Below, in pieces: positions 7,864 to 15,433 of a stretch of 44,340 nt of DNA. Source of the DNA: Ruminococcaceae bacterium UBA7101 (lineage in GTDB: Bacteria; Bacillota; Clostridia; Oscillospirales; Acutalibacteraceae); assembly GCA_002493325.1 (NCBI GenBank), contig DKYL01000017.1:1-44340 (forward strand), in the 5' to 3' direction. The notes beneath the pieces are model-generated. The model saw nothing but the letters and a program-made list of their open reading frames with translations. It was not told the origin of the DNA and searched no databases. A program made the position numbers and the translations under genes. The stretch's first letter is position 1, and every line of letters starts with the position of its first letter.

Positions 7864-9954
7864 ATGAGCGTTAAAAAGAAAATTATAATTTCTGTTTTAT
7901 GTGTGGCTGTTATAGCTGCAGCGGCTGCTGTTATTTCACTTGCAGCAACAGCTAAAGGAACGATTGTCGGAACAGTTACTGAAAACGGTACAAATGCTCC
8001 TGTTGCAGGAGTCAGTGTGACAGACGGCAGAAATGTTGTTAAAACCGATGATAACGGTAAATATGAAATAAAGGTGTGGCGAAAAAGCCATTTTATAGCT
8101 ATAACAATCCCGTCAGGCTATGAAACAGACAGCTACTATATTCCTTTTGATAAATCGAAAGAGAGCTATGATTTCAGCCTCGACAAATCGGATGTGACCT
8201 CGCAGACCGAGCACAGCTTTTTACAAATTTCGGATACGGAAATCGGTGAAAACGGCACTGGTGAATGGCTTGATACGGTCAAGGAGATTGTAAAGGAAAA
8301 CAAGCCTGCATTCCTTATACATACAGGTGACATCTGCTATGAGGCAGGACTCAAAAAGCATATTGAGGAAATGAATACAGATACTATGGGCTGCACCGTG
8401 AAATACGTTATCGGCAATCATGATTATGTTGACGGAAAATATGGTGAGGAACTATATGAAAGCCTTTACGGTCCTGTTTGGTATTCCTTTGACGTGGGTA
8501 ATGTGCACTATGTTGTTACCTCCTTCCAGACAGGAAGTGACTATAAATCCTTCTATAACAAAAACGACAGGTGGAAATGGCTGAAAAACGACCTTGAAAA
8601 TGTTGATGGTGATAAGAAGGTTGTTATGTTCAACCACACAAAATCACCGTCAGACGATTATGTTTTGTCATTTGGCAGGGATGAGCTTGATTTAAAAGAG
8701 CATAATCTCATTGCCTGGGTATACGGACATTATCATTATAACTATGTTTATGAAAATGAGGGCGTTCTCAATATAAGCGCACCCCGTCCTGACTGCGGCG
8801 GTATTGATTCATCCCCGGCAGGCACAAGAATTATCCGTATTTCTTCTGACGGCAGTATTTCAACTGAAATGAAGTATTATGATTTGGGTAAAACCGCCGA
8901 GCCACAGAATATGAACTGGAGCACAAAGCTTGAGGGCAATGTTCTGTTCTGTGATACGGTTTATGATAACGGCTTTGTCTATACTGCAACTGTTGACGAT
9001 GATTACCCGCGCATTTGCAAAATCTATTGCCTTGATGCTGAAAACGGCAGAATTCAGTGGGAGCTAAAAACTGAAAATTCAGTTAAAAACAATATCTGTA
9101 TTGATGGTGACAGAATTGTTGCTATGGATGTTGAGGGCAATGTTTATTGCCTTGATAAAACAAATGGCACTGTTATCTGGCAGAATTCAATTGAACTGGG
9201 CAACACAATCGGAACAAGCAGTGCAATCTGTATAAATAACGGTGTTGTTTTTGCAGGAACGGCAAGAACGGTTACTGCCCTTAATCTGAATGACGGCTCG
9301 GTAAAATGGTCAAATAATCGTGACAGGGGCGAAAATTCACCTGCTGAATTTGTGGTTTGCGGTGACAGACTTATTGTTAATTCTCATTGGGATTCATTGG
9401 CGGCTCTTAATATTGAAAGCGGCAAAGCCCTGTGGGATAATAAGGATGAGGATATCCGCTTCAGAAGCTCAACGCCAATTGCTGTTGATGACAATACACT
9501 CCTTGTTGCCGACGATGATGCCATAATGCTGGTTGATGTGAACAGCGGTGATATAACAAGCAAAACAAATTTTGAGGAATACAGCTTTTCATCAAGTGGC
9601 AAGCCTGCTTTGATGGACAGAATTGCATATATTCCCACATCAAATGACGGTATTGTTGCTTTTGATTTGGACAGTAAAAAGCTTGTATGGCACTTTGAAA
9701 CAGGGGAGTCCATACTCTTCACTGCACCATATGCAGGCAAAGGAAAGAAAATCGTTGAATCAACACCTGTAATCGACGGCGAAAACATTATCTTCGGTGC
9801 CAATGACGGATTTATTTATACAGTGAATGCCAAGAATGGTGAGCTTGCAGATAAAAGACAGGCAGGCTCTGCGGTATTAGGAAAAATTGCCGTCAATGAC
9901 GATAAAATTTATGCGGGCACATTTGACGGATACGCTGTCTGCTGTGATAAATAA
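7864..9954 (+). CDS. Exported metallophosphoesterase fused to PQQ-type beta-propeller
   Basis: A 696-residue multidomain protein. Residues 1-30 are a signal peptide or anchor. Residues 33-108 are a small carboxypeptidase-regulatory/MetallophosN-like beta-domain (GTIVGTV...DDNGKYEI). Residues 118-330 are a calcineurin-like phosphoesterase with Asp124, Asp156, Asn185-His186-Asp187, His258 and His289/His291. The first motif is Asp-x-Glu rather than the common Asp-x-His/Gln. From about 340 to the end lie repeated blades of the form IYCLDAENGRIQWE, VYCLDKTNGTVIW and VTALNLNDGSVKW, typical of PQQ-like (YVTN/WD-like) propellers; these usually act as binding platforms and need not hold PQQ. It sits 11 bases after the GH16 gene. 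Domains are clear; the substrate is unknown. Confidence 0.85.
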   Translation: MSVKKKIIISVLCVAVIAAAAAVISLAATAKGTIVGTVTENGTNAPVAGVSVTDGRNVVKTDDNGKYEIKVWRKSHFIAITIPSGYETDSYYIPFDKSKESYDFSLDKSDVTSQTEHSFLQISDTEIGENGTGEWLDTVKEIVKENKPAFLIHTGDICYEAGLKKHIEEMNTDTMGCTVKYVIGNHDYVDGKYGEELYESLYGPVWYSFDVGNVHYVVTSFQTGSDYKSFYNKNDRWKWLKNDLENVDGDKKVVMFNHTKSPSDDYVLSFGRDELDLKEHNLIAWVYGHYHYNYVYENEGVLNISAPRPDCGGIDSSPAGTRIIRISSDGSISTEMKYYDLGKTAEPQNMNWSTKLEGNVLFCDTVYDNGFVYTATVDDDYPRICKIYCLDAENGRIQWELKTENSVKNNICIDGDRIVAMDVEGNVYCLDKTNGTVIWQNSIELGNTIGTSSAICINNGVVFAGTARTVTALNLNDGSVKWSNNRDRGENSPAEFVVCGDRLIVNSHWDSLAALNIESGKALWDNKDEDIRFRSSTPIAVDDNTLLVADDDAIMLVDVNSGDITSKTNFEEYSFSSSGKPALMDRIAYIPTSNDGIVAFDLDSKKLVWHFETGESILFTAPYAGKGKKIVESTPVIDGENIIFGANDGFIYTVNAKNGELADKRQAGSAVLGKIAVNDDKIYAGTFDGYAVCCDK

Positions 9955-9973
9955 TAGATGATTGAGGTTTATT

Positions 9974-11383
9974 ATGAAAGTTAAAATAAAAAAACTTATA
10001 TCCGCAGTGCTGTGTGCTGTAACTGTCGGACTTATTCTTACCTCCTGCAGTGCAGGCAAAAAGGTGCCTGAGCTTCCTGAAAACACAATACCCTATACCA
10101 GCGATAAAAAGCAGCTTGGTGACGGTAAGCTGAACAATTCTGTCAAGCTTTCAAAGGGTGAATATGCAGATATTGATTTTGGCAGTGAGGTTACATTTGA
10201 TACGGTTGCCCTTTATGAAAAGGGTGATAACTGCAACGAATTCAATATTTATATTGAAAAAGACGGTGAGTGGGAGCTTGTTTATAAGCAGGACAGAATA
10301 CTCAAATATCACCTGTGCTTTATCGGTGAGGTAACAACAAGCAAATTAAGATTTGAAATTGCAGACTGCAATAAGCCTGTTGAGGTTAATGAGCTTGCTG
10401 TGTATCTTGCAGACAAAACGGACAGACAGGTTAAGGTCAGCCAGTATCTTCGTCTTGATGCAAATGATTTTAAAGATTTGAAGGATGATGATGGCTTCTC
10501 CGGCTATTATGATGTTGTAACAGACCCTATACTTTTCGGTGAAACCTATATGGATGAGAATGCCAATATCTGCTTCAATCATTCCGAGGAGTTCTTTGCT
10601 GAGCAGATTCAAGCATTAAAGGAAATTATCGGTGACAGGGATGTTCGTATCTGGTGCTGTATTTTCTTTGATCAGAACAGTGAAGACGGCAGCAGGGATT
10701 ATAATTTAACAAAGAAGTTTATAAACGAAAATATTGACCTGATTACGTCAAATATCAAAGCGTTTACAGAGAAATACGGTATTTACGGTATTGATTATGA
10801 CTGGGAATATCCCAATACATTATCTCAGTGGAAATCCTATGACCGTATTGTTGAGGAAACTGCAAAGGTAACAAAGGTTTCCGTTGCGGTAGCACCATGG
10901 GGTGTTAAATTCAGCAAATCAGCCGTTAATGCAATTGAGAATGTTAATATTATGGCTTATGATTTGTTTGATGACAGGGGCGACCATTCAAACAGCTATG
11001 TAGCAGGCTATGATGCAATCCGCAAGGTCAGAGCCTTCGGCTTTAAGGATGAACAGCTTCTGCTTGGTATTCCTACCTATGCAAGAACCACGGATAAAAG
11101 CGAGTTTGCCTGGCCCACTGTTCGTGACGACGGCAGGGAGCTTGGAAAATGGGGCAAGATTGTTAAGGACTATGCTTATACAGACGGAAATACAGGTGAG
11201 GAAAAAACCTGTGACGGATACCTCAACAGCTATGCCGAGGCAAGGGATAAAACAGCAACTGCTGTTGATGAAGGCATTGGCGGTGTTATGATTTTCAGAG
11301 CCTTCTGCGACAGTCCTTATACTGATGAATTTTCACTTCACCGCGGAATCAAAGAAGCAATTGATGAACGTACAGATTATTGA
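9974..11383 (+). CDS. GH18 glycosidase lipoprotein with N-terminal discoidin-like domain
   Basis: A 469-residue lipoprotein with lipobox LTSC at Cys25. ATG 9974 is chosen because GAGG lies just upstream; a TTG at 9962 is in frame but lacks a ribosome site. Residues ~45-145 resemble an F5/8-type C (CBM32-like) carbohydrate-binding domain. Residues ~150-465 form a GH18 barrel. The catalytic motif is YGIDYDWEYP, with Asp274, Asp276 and the proton donor Glu278; the first Asp of the usual DxxDxDxE is Tyr here. VNIMAYDLFD matches the conserved MxYD strand. GH18 covers chitinases and endo-beta-N-acetylglucosaminidases; the surrounding fucosidases and sialidase favour an N-glycan endo-glycosidase, by inference. 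Surface location follows from the lipobox. Confidence 0.88.
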   Translation: MKVKIKKLISAVLCAVTVGLILTSCSAGKKVPELPENTIPYTSDKKQLGDGKLNNSVKLSKGEYADIDFGSEVTFDTVALYEKGDNCNEFNIYIEKDGEWELVYKQDRILKYHLCFIGEVTTSKLRFEIADCNKPVEVNELAVYLADKTDRQVKVSQYLRLDANDFKDLKDDDGFSGYYDVVTDPILFGETYMDENANICFNHSEEFFAEQIQALKEIIGDRDVRIWCCIFFDQNSEDGSRDYNLTKKFINENIDLITSNIKAFTEKYGIYGIDYDWEYPNTLSQWKSYDRIVEETAKVTKVSVAVAPWGVKFSKSAVNAIENVNIMAYDLFDDRGDHSNSYVAGYDAIRKVRAFGFKDEQLLLGIPTYARTTDKSEFAWPTVRDDGRELGKWGKIVKDYAYTDGNTGEEKTCDGYLNSYAEARDKTATAVDEGIGGVMIFRAFCDSPYTDEFSLHRGIKEAIDERTDY

Positions 11384-11425
11384 TTAAATGATTAAAATAA
11401 TGTAAAATATGAATGAGGTGATTTT

Positions 11426-12310
11426 ATGGAAAAATCTAAGGTGTATTTTACGAAAAGCATTACCCCTGAAAGTGTAATAAACATTTATGATGCACTGGGA
11501 ATTACGCTCAAAGGCAATGTAGCTGTTAAGCTTCATTCAGGTGAGCAGGGCAATCAAAATTTTATTAAGCCTGCGTTTTTAAAAGCAATCATTGAGCACG
11601 TAGGCGGAACGGTTGTTGAATGCAACACTGCTTACAGCGGTGCAAGAAACAGCACTGACAAGCATAAAAAGCTGATGGAGAATCACGGCTGGACTAAGTA
11701 TTTTGATGTGGATATTATGGATGCTGAGGGTCCCGATATGATTCTCCCGATAAAAAACGGTAAAAGAATAAAGGAAAATTATGTGGGTAAAAACCTCAAG
11801 AATTATGACTCCATGCTTGTTCTGTCACACTTCAAAGGTCATCCCATGGGCGGCTACGGCGGTGCACTCAAGCAGCTTTCCATCGGTGTTGCCTCCTCTG
11901 CAGGTAAGTGCTGGATTCACAGTGTCGGAAAAACGCTCAGTCAGGACGAGGTCTGGGAGGTTGAGGTTAATCACGATGAATTTTTAGAGGCAATGGCAGA
12001 GAGTGCAGGCTCTGTTGCAGCGTATTTCAAAGATAATATTGTTTATATTAATATTATGTGCAACCTTTCTGTTGACTGTGACTGCTGCTATATTGCTGAA
12101 GATCCCTGTATGGCTGATATAGGTATTCTTGCAGGCACTGACCCTGTTGCCGTTGACAAGGCTTGCATTGACCTTGTTTATCATTCAAAGGACAAGGGCA
12201 GAGATCATTTTGTTGAAAGAGTTGAAAGCAGAAACGGAACGCATACAATTGATACCGCTGCTGACCTCGGCATAGGCACAAAGGATTATGAGTTAATCTC
12301 CATTGATTGA
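11426..12310 (+). CDS. DUF362 family protein
   Basis: A 294-residue cytoplasmic protein of the DUF362 family, recognised from VAVKLHSGEQGN near residue 35, the HFKGHPMGGYGGALKQLSIG block, and the C-terminal AGTDPVAVDKACIDLV. Many relatives carry a ferredoxin domain; this one does not, but it has a compact Cys cluster (CNLSVDCDCC, then another Cys in EDPCMAD) that could bind metal or an iron-sulfur cluster. No enzymatic activity is established for the family to my knowledge. It is the last gene of the glycosidase operon, 42 bases after the GH18 gene and with its own GAGGTG ribosome site, followed directly by a terminator. Why it belongs with glycan degradation is not evident. Confidence 0.85.
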   Translation: MEKSKVYFTKSITPESVINIYDALGITLKGNVAVKLHSGEQGNQNFIKPAFLKAIIEHVGGTVVECNTAYSGARNSTDKHKKLMENHGWTKYFDVDIMDAEGPDMILPIKNGKRIKENYVGKNLKNYDSMLVLSHFKGHPMGGYGGALKQLSIGVASSAGKCWIHSVGKTLSQDEVWEVEVNHDEFLEAMAESAGSVAAYFKDNIVYINIMCNLSVDCDCCYIAEDPCMADIGILAGTDPVAVDKACIDLVYHSKDKGRDHFVERVESRNGTHTIDTAADLGIGTKDYELISID

Positions 12311-12327
12311 TAATCATAAATAAAAAT

Positions 12328-12353
12328 TCCCCTAAGGCGATAACCTTAGGGGA
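12328..12353. terminator. Bidirectional rho-independent terminator
   Basis: A perfect 10-bp hairpin (TCCCCTAAGG / CCTTAGGGGA, 6-base loop) with A-rich sequence on the left and T-rich sequence on the right. It separates the convergent DUF362 and sialidase genes and can serve both. Confidence 0.9.
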
Positions 12354-12362
12354 TTTAACTTT

Positions 12363-13706
12363 TTAACTGATTAAGTCAGCTATCTTGAATTTTCTAAAGC
12401 AGATGTATGAGCTTGGCTCGCTCTCATAAAGCACACCGATATGATCCTCGTCAATCTGGCATAAGCAGGAATAAGCGAAAAAGCCCTTGTTGATTTCAAC
12501 TTCATTTTTCCATTCAATGCCGACAGTTCTGCCCTTTGCTTTTTTGAATCTGCCTACGCTGATAACGCCGTTAGCTCTTTTCTTTTCACTTGCGTGTGAG
12601 CAGAATACATAGTTGCCGATACTGATGACACTCTTTTGGCATTTTGGTGCGAAAATTTCGGTTTTGCCGAATTTTTCCCAGTGTGTGCCGTTGTTTGTTG
12701 AAATGGATACAGGTGTTTTGCCGTATCTTTTTTGCCTGCCGAAGCCGAGAATAGTCTGGTCAGGTGCCTGAATAAGCTGCCACTCGTCAATGTTTTTTGA
12801 ATAAGGCTGGTTGGTCATTCTGTGCCAGGTTTCACCATTGTCAATGCTGAATATTGCTGCGGTTTCCTTTCTGTCAACATAAAGCGGCATAATGATTTTG
12901 CCGTCCTGTGTGGTTAAGCCCACACCCGGTGCAACACCTATAAATGTGCCGTCCTCTTTAATAAGGAAATCACCTGTGATATCCACAGGCTCAGACCAAG
13001 TCTTTCCGTTGTCACTGCTTCTGAGCATATAAACATAATTCCTCTTTGGTGCTTTAAGGGGAGCACCAAAGGTTGTCACTGCATCAACTTCGTTTTTGCC
13101 TGTCTTTCCGTTCAGGAAAATATTTCCAACATATTCGTCACCCTTGTAGAGTGAGCCTTTCCAGTCCGTTACTCTGTAATCGGTTTCATTGTATTTGTTA
13201 TCAAGCACAACACCGTCTTTATAAATCAGATAGAATTTGCCGTCACGGTCATAAATAACAGGGTACATCTTGTTTTGATACATTGAGTAGGGAACTTTCT
13301 TTTTGTCGAGGAGTCTTCTTTTATGAAGTCCCTTGCATTCGGGATAGAAATCCGCAATCATAATAACGTCACCGTTTGGTGCAATAGCCATACAAGGGTC
13401 AATAAAAAATCCTGATGCATAGCAGTCATCGGTAATTCGTGTTTCTCTTGCCGGAGGACTGGCGATGGTTTCAATATCACTCCAGGTTTCGCCGCCGTCC
13501 TCGCTTCTTCTGATAGCAAGCTCTATGTAGCCCCAGTCAGCACCGCAGGACTGCTTGTCAATTGCAGCTATCAGGGTGTTGCCTGATTTGATAAGGCTCG
13601 GAATACGGAAGGCAGTACCGCCGTTTGAGCTGTTGCTGTGTTCAATTAGTTCTTTTTTTAAGAATTTTTCGCTGTTGCCGCAGAAAATAAGCTTTTCTTC
13701 ATACAT
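12363..13706 (-). CDS. Intracellular exo-alpha-sialidase, GH33
   Basis: A 447-residue six-bladed propeller enzyme that would remove terminal sialic acid. The FRIP motif (Arg34) and four Asp-box repeats are visible: SEDGGETW, SSDNGKTW, SIDNGETW and a degenerate STNNGTHW. Near the C-terminus, Tyr412 in FAYSCL is the likely nucleophile and LYE (Glu428) is the usual downstream motif. There is no signal peptide, so it should act on imported sialylated fragments. The start is ATG 13706, preceded by a GGGGGA ribosome site; a GTG five codons upstream overlaps that site and is unlikely. It is convergent with the glycosidase operon and divergent from the alcohol dehydrogenase. No sialic acid catabolic genes (nanA/E/K) are in the window. 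Confidence 0.9.
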   Translation of the reverse strand: MYEEKLIFCGNSEKFLKKELIEHSNSSNGGTAFRIPSLIKSGNTLIAAIDKQSCGADWGYIELAIRRSEDGGETWSDIETIASPPARETRITDDCYASGFFIDPCMAIAPNGDVIMIADFYPECKGLHKRRLLDKKKVPYSMYQNKMYPVIYDRDGKFYLIYKDGVVLDNKYNETDYRVTDWKGSLYKGDEYVGNIFLNGKTGKNEVDAVTTFGAPLKAPKRNYVYMLRSSDNGKTWSEPVDITGDFLIKEDGTFIGVAPGVGLTTQDGKIIMPLYVDRKETAAIFSIDNGETWHRMTNQPYSKNIDEWQLIQAPDQTILGFGRQKRYGKTPVSISTNNGTHWEKFGKTEIFAPKCQKSVISIGNYVFCSHASEKKRANGVISVGRFKKAKGRTVGIEWKNEVEINKGFFAYSCLCQIDEDHIGVLYESEPSSYICFRKFKIADLIS

Positions 13707-13785
13707 ATTCTGTTCCCCCACTAAAAACTTTTATTAAATATTAACATATATTTTACTGTTTTGGAAGACTATTTTTGTAAAACAC

Positions 13786-13814
13786 TTGAAAAATCTTACA
13801 CAAAACTGTAAAAT
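13786..13814 (+). promoter_or_regulatory. Promoter of the iron alcohol dehydrogenase gene
   Basis: TTGAAA (13786-13791), 17 bp, TAAAAT (13809-13814), about 35 bases before ATG 13849 with GGGAGGA in between. Near-consensus sigma-A promoter. Confidence 0.7.
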
Positions 13815-13848
13815 AATAAATGAAAATATTATGAAAGGGAGGAATAAA

Positions 13849-15057
13849 ATGATCTGGACACTTAAAAAATGCTGGTATAGAATTTATCAAAGCGTATTTA
13901 AGGTTGCAATGTGTCTTATGGATTGGTCTTCTCCGGAGCTTTTAGAAGGCGCCGGCAGCATTCTGAAGCTTCCGCAGTTCATTAAGAGCAAGGGCATAAA
14001 TAAGGTACTTGTTGTAACAGATAAAGGTTTGATGGGTCTTCATCTTCTTGATCCTATGTTTGAGAAGCTTGACGAAGTCGGTGTTGATTATGTTGTTTAT
14101 GACGGCGTTCAGCCAAACCCTACAATTCCTAATATCGAGGATTGTAAGGATATGTATGTTAAGAACGGCTGTCAGGGCATCATCGCTTTCGGCGGCGGTT
14201 CACCTATGGACTGTGCCAAGGCTGCTGCTGCAAGAGTAGTAAGACCGAATAAGACTGTCAGACAAATGCGTGGTCAGCTTAAAGTACGCAAAGCATTACC
14301 GCCGTTCTTTGCAGTTCCTACTACTGCAGGCACAGGCTCGGAAACCACTGTTGCTGCAGTTGTTTCAGACCCTGAAACACATGAGAAGAACGCTATTAAC
14401 GATACCTGCCTCAGACCTAAGTATGCAGTGCTTGACCCTGAATTGACAGTTGGTCTTCCGCCGCATATTACATCTACAACAGGTATGGATGCCCTTACGC
14501 ATGCTGTTGAAGCCTATATAGGCAGAAGCAACACAAAGGACACTATCCGTGAAGCAGAAGAAGCTACAAAGCTTATTTTTGCTAATATCGAAACAGCGTA
14601 TGCAGACGGCAAAAATATTGAAGCAAGACAGAATATGCTCAAGGGCTCGTTTCTTGCAGGTCGTGCGTTCACGCACGCTTATGTTGGTTATGTTCACGCA
14701 ATTGCGCATAATCTCGGCGGTCTTTACGGCACACCTCACGGTCTTGCAAATGCAGTTATTTTACCGTATGTTCTTGATTATTATGCAGATGCTGCATATC
14801 CGAAGCTTGCTAAGCTTGCTGATTTGGTTGGTATCGGCGTCGGTCTTGATACGGCAGGAAAGGGAAGAGCATTCATTGATGCAATCAGAACTCTGAATAA
14901 GAATATGAATATTCCCGAAAAGTTTGATTTCATCAAGGAGGAGGATTTACCGCTGCTCGTTGAGCGTGCACTTAAGGAAGGTAATCCGCTTTATCCTGTA
15001 CCGAAGATTATGGATAAGAAGGACTGCGAAGCAGTAATTCGTTCCTTTATGGCATAA
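13849..15057 (+). CDS. Iron-containing alcohol dehydrogenase
   Basis: A 402-residue group III NAD(P)-dependent alcohol dehydrogenase. The nucleotide-binding GGGSPMDCAK motif lies around residue 115. The iron ligands are Asp and His in GMDALTHAVEAY and two histidines in HAIAHNLGGLYGTPHG. An N-terminal extension of about 30 residues (KKCWYRIYQSVFKVAMCL) precedes the catalytic domain. ATG 13849 is chosen for its GGGAGGA ribosome site. Family members include butanol, 1,3-propanediol and lactaldehyde (FucO) dehydrogenases. Lying beside fucosidases, reduction of lactaldehyde from fucose breakdown is conceivable, but no fucose pathway gene is present, so a general fermentative role is equally likely. 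Single-gene unit with its own promoter and terminator. Confidence 0.92.
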   Translation: MIWTLKKCWYRIYQSVFKVAMCLMDWSSPELLEGAGSILKLPQFIKSKGINKVLVVTDKGLMGLHLLDPMFEKLDEVGVDYVVYDGVQPNPTIPNIEDCKDMYVKNGCQGIIAFGGGSPMDCAKAAAARVVRPNKTVRQMRGQLKVRKALPPFFAVPTTAGTGSETTVAAVVSDPETHEKNAINDTCLRPKYAVLDPELTVGLPPHITSTTGMDALTHAVEAYIGRSNTKDTIREAEEATKLIFANIETAYADGKNIEARQNMLKGSFLAGRAFTHAYVGYVHAIAHNLGGLYGTPHGLANAVILPYVLDYYADAAYPKLAKLADLVGIGVGLDTAGKGRAFIDAIRTLNKNMNIPEKFDFIKEEDLPLLVERALKEGNPLYPVPKIMDKKDCEAVIRSFMA

Positions 15058-15076
15058 TTTCAAATACTTATAAAAA

Positions 15077-15100
15077 AGCAGTCACGTCACCGTGGCTGTT
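15077..15100. terminator. Rho-independent terminator after the alcohol dehydrogenase
   Basis: A 10-bp stem with G-T pairs (AGCAGTCACG / CGTGGCTGTT, loop TCAC), flanked by A6 on the left and T6 on the right. It lies between convergent genes and can work both ways. Confidence 0.85.
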
Positions 15101-15104
15101 TTTT

Positions 15105-15329
15105 CTATTTATTCTGTTTTCGTGGATATTTTTCTTTAACATCTGTTAAATCCATTAAAAAGTCAAGGCTGGTATTGTAAAAATCTGAAAGTATCATAAG
15201 ATTTTCTGTGGTTGGCAGCAGGTCGCCGTTTTCATATTTAGAAAGCATACTTTGGCTGATACCTGTTTCCATTTGCACCTTTAATTGTGTGTAATCATTT
15301 ATCACTCTGATTAGCTTAATGTTCTTCAT
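15105..15329 (-). CDS. Small XRE-family transcriptional regulator
   Basis: A 74-residue protein that is almost entirely one Cro/C1-type helix-turn-helix domain. The recognition region reads TGISQSMLSKYENGDLLPT, followed by the usual LSDFYNTSLDFLMDLTD helix. The ribosome site GAGGTG precedes ATG 15329. It has no dimerisation or sensor domain beyond the HTH. It is divergent from a large secreted protein, with only about 100 bases between the start codons. That gap holds a perfect consensus promoter and an overlapping inverted repeat, so the most likely target is the divergent gene and its own promoter. DNA-binding function is secure; the target is inferred. Confidence 0.9.
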   Translation of the reverse strand: MKNIKLIRVINDYTQLKVQMETGISQSMLSKYENGDLLPTTENLMILSDFYNTSLDFLMDLTDVKEKYPRKQNK

Positions 15330-15360
15330 ACCAACACCTCGTATTCTTATTATACATAAA

Positions 15361-15395
15361 TTATTCTTGACAATAATAAATGATATGAATATAAT
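15361..15395 (+). promoter_or_regulatory. Consensus promoter with overlapping candidate XRE operator
   Basis: TTGACA (15367-15372), exactly 17 bp, TATAAT (15390-15395): a perfect sigma-A promoter for the secreted protein. The -35 box lies inside an imperfect inverted repeat at 15361-15376 (TTATT, six bases, AATAA). A regulator bound there would block the promoter. On the other strand a TATAAT-like -10 (15349-15354) for the regulator gene lies close by. Confidence 0.7.
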
Positions 15396-15433
15396 ATGAA
15401 TATAGTGAATATTTCAGATTGGAGAAAACAGTT

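Noticed and set aside
7864..9954. PQQ-dependent dehydrogenase
   Set aside because: The propeller blades lack the full alcohol/glucose dehydrogenase active-site pattern, and the catalytic motifs belong to the metallophosphoesterase domain.
13731..13747. Rex-like site TTATTAA-ATA-TTAACAT upstream of the alcohol dehydrogenase
   Set aside because: Spacing is three bases instead of four and both outer bases deviate; in such A+T-rich DNA this is weak.
13849..15057. Assignment of the iron alcohol dehydrogenase as FucO
   Set aside because: No fucose isomerase, kinase or aldolase is in the window, and the family is too broad to decide from motifs alone.
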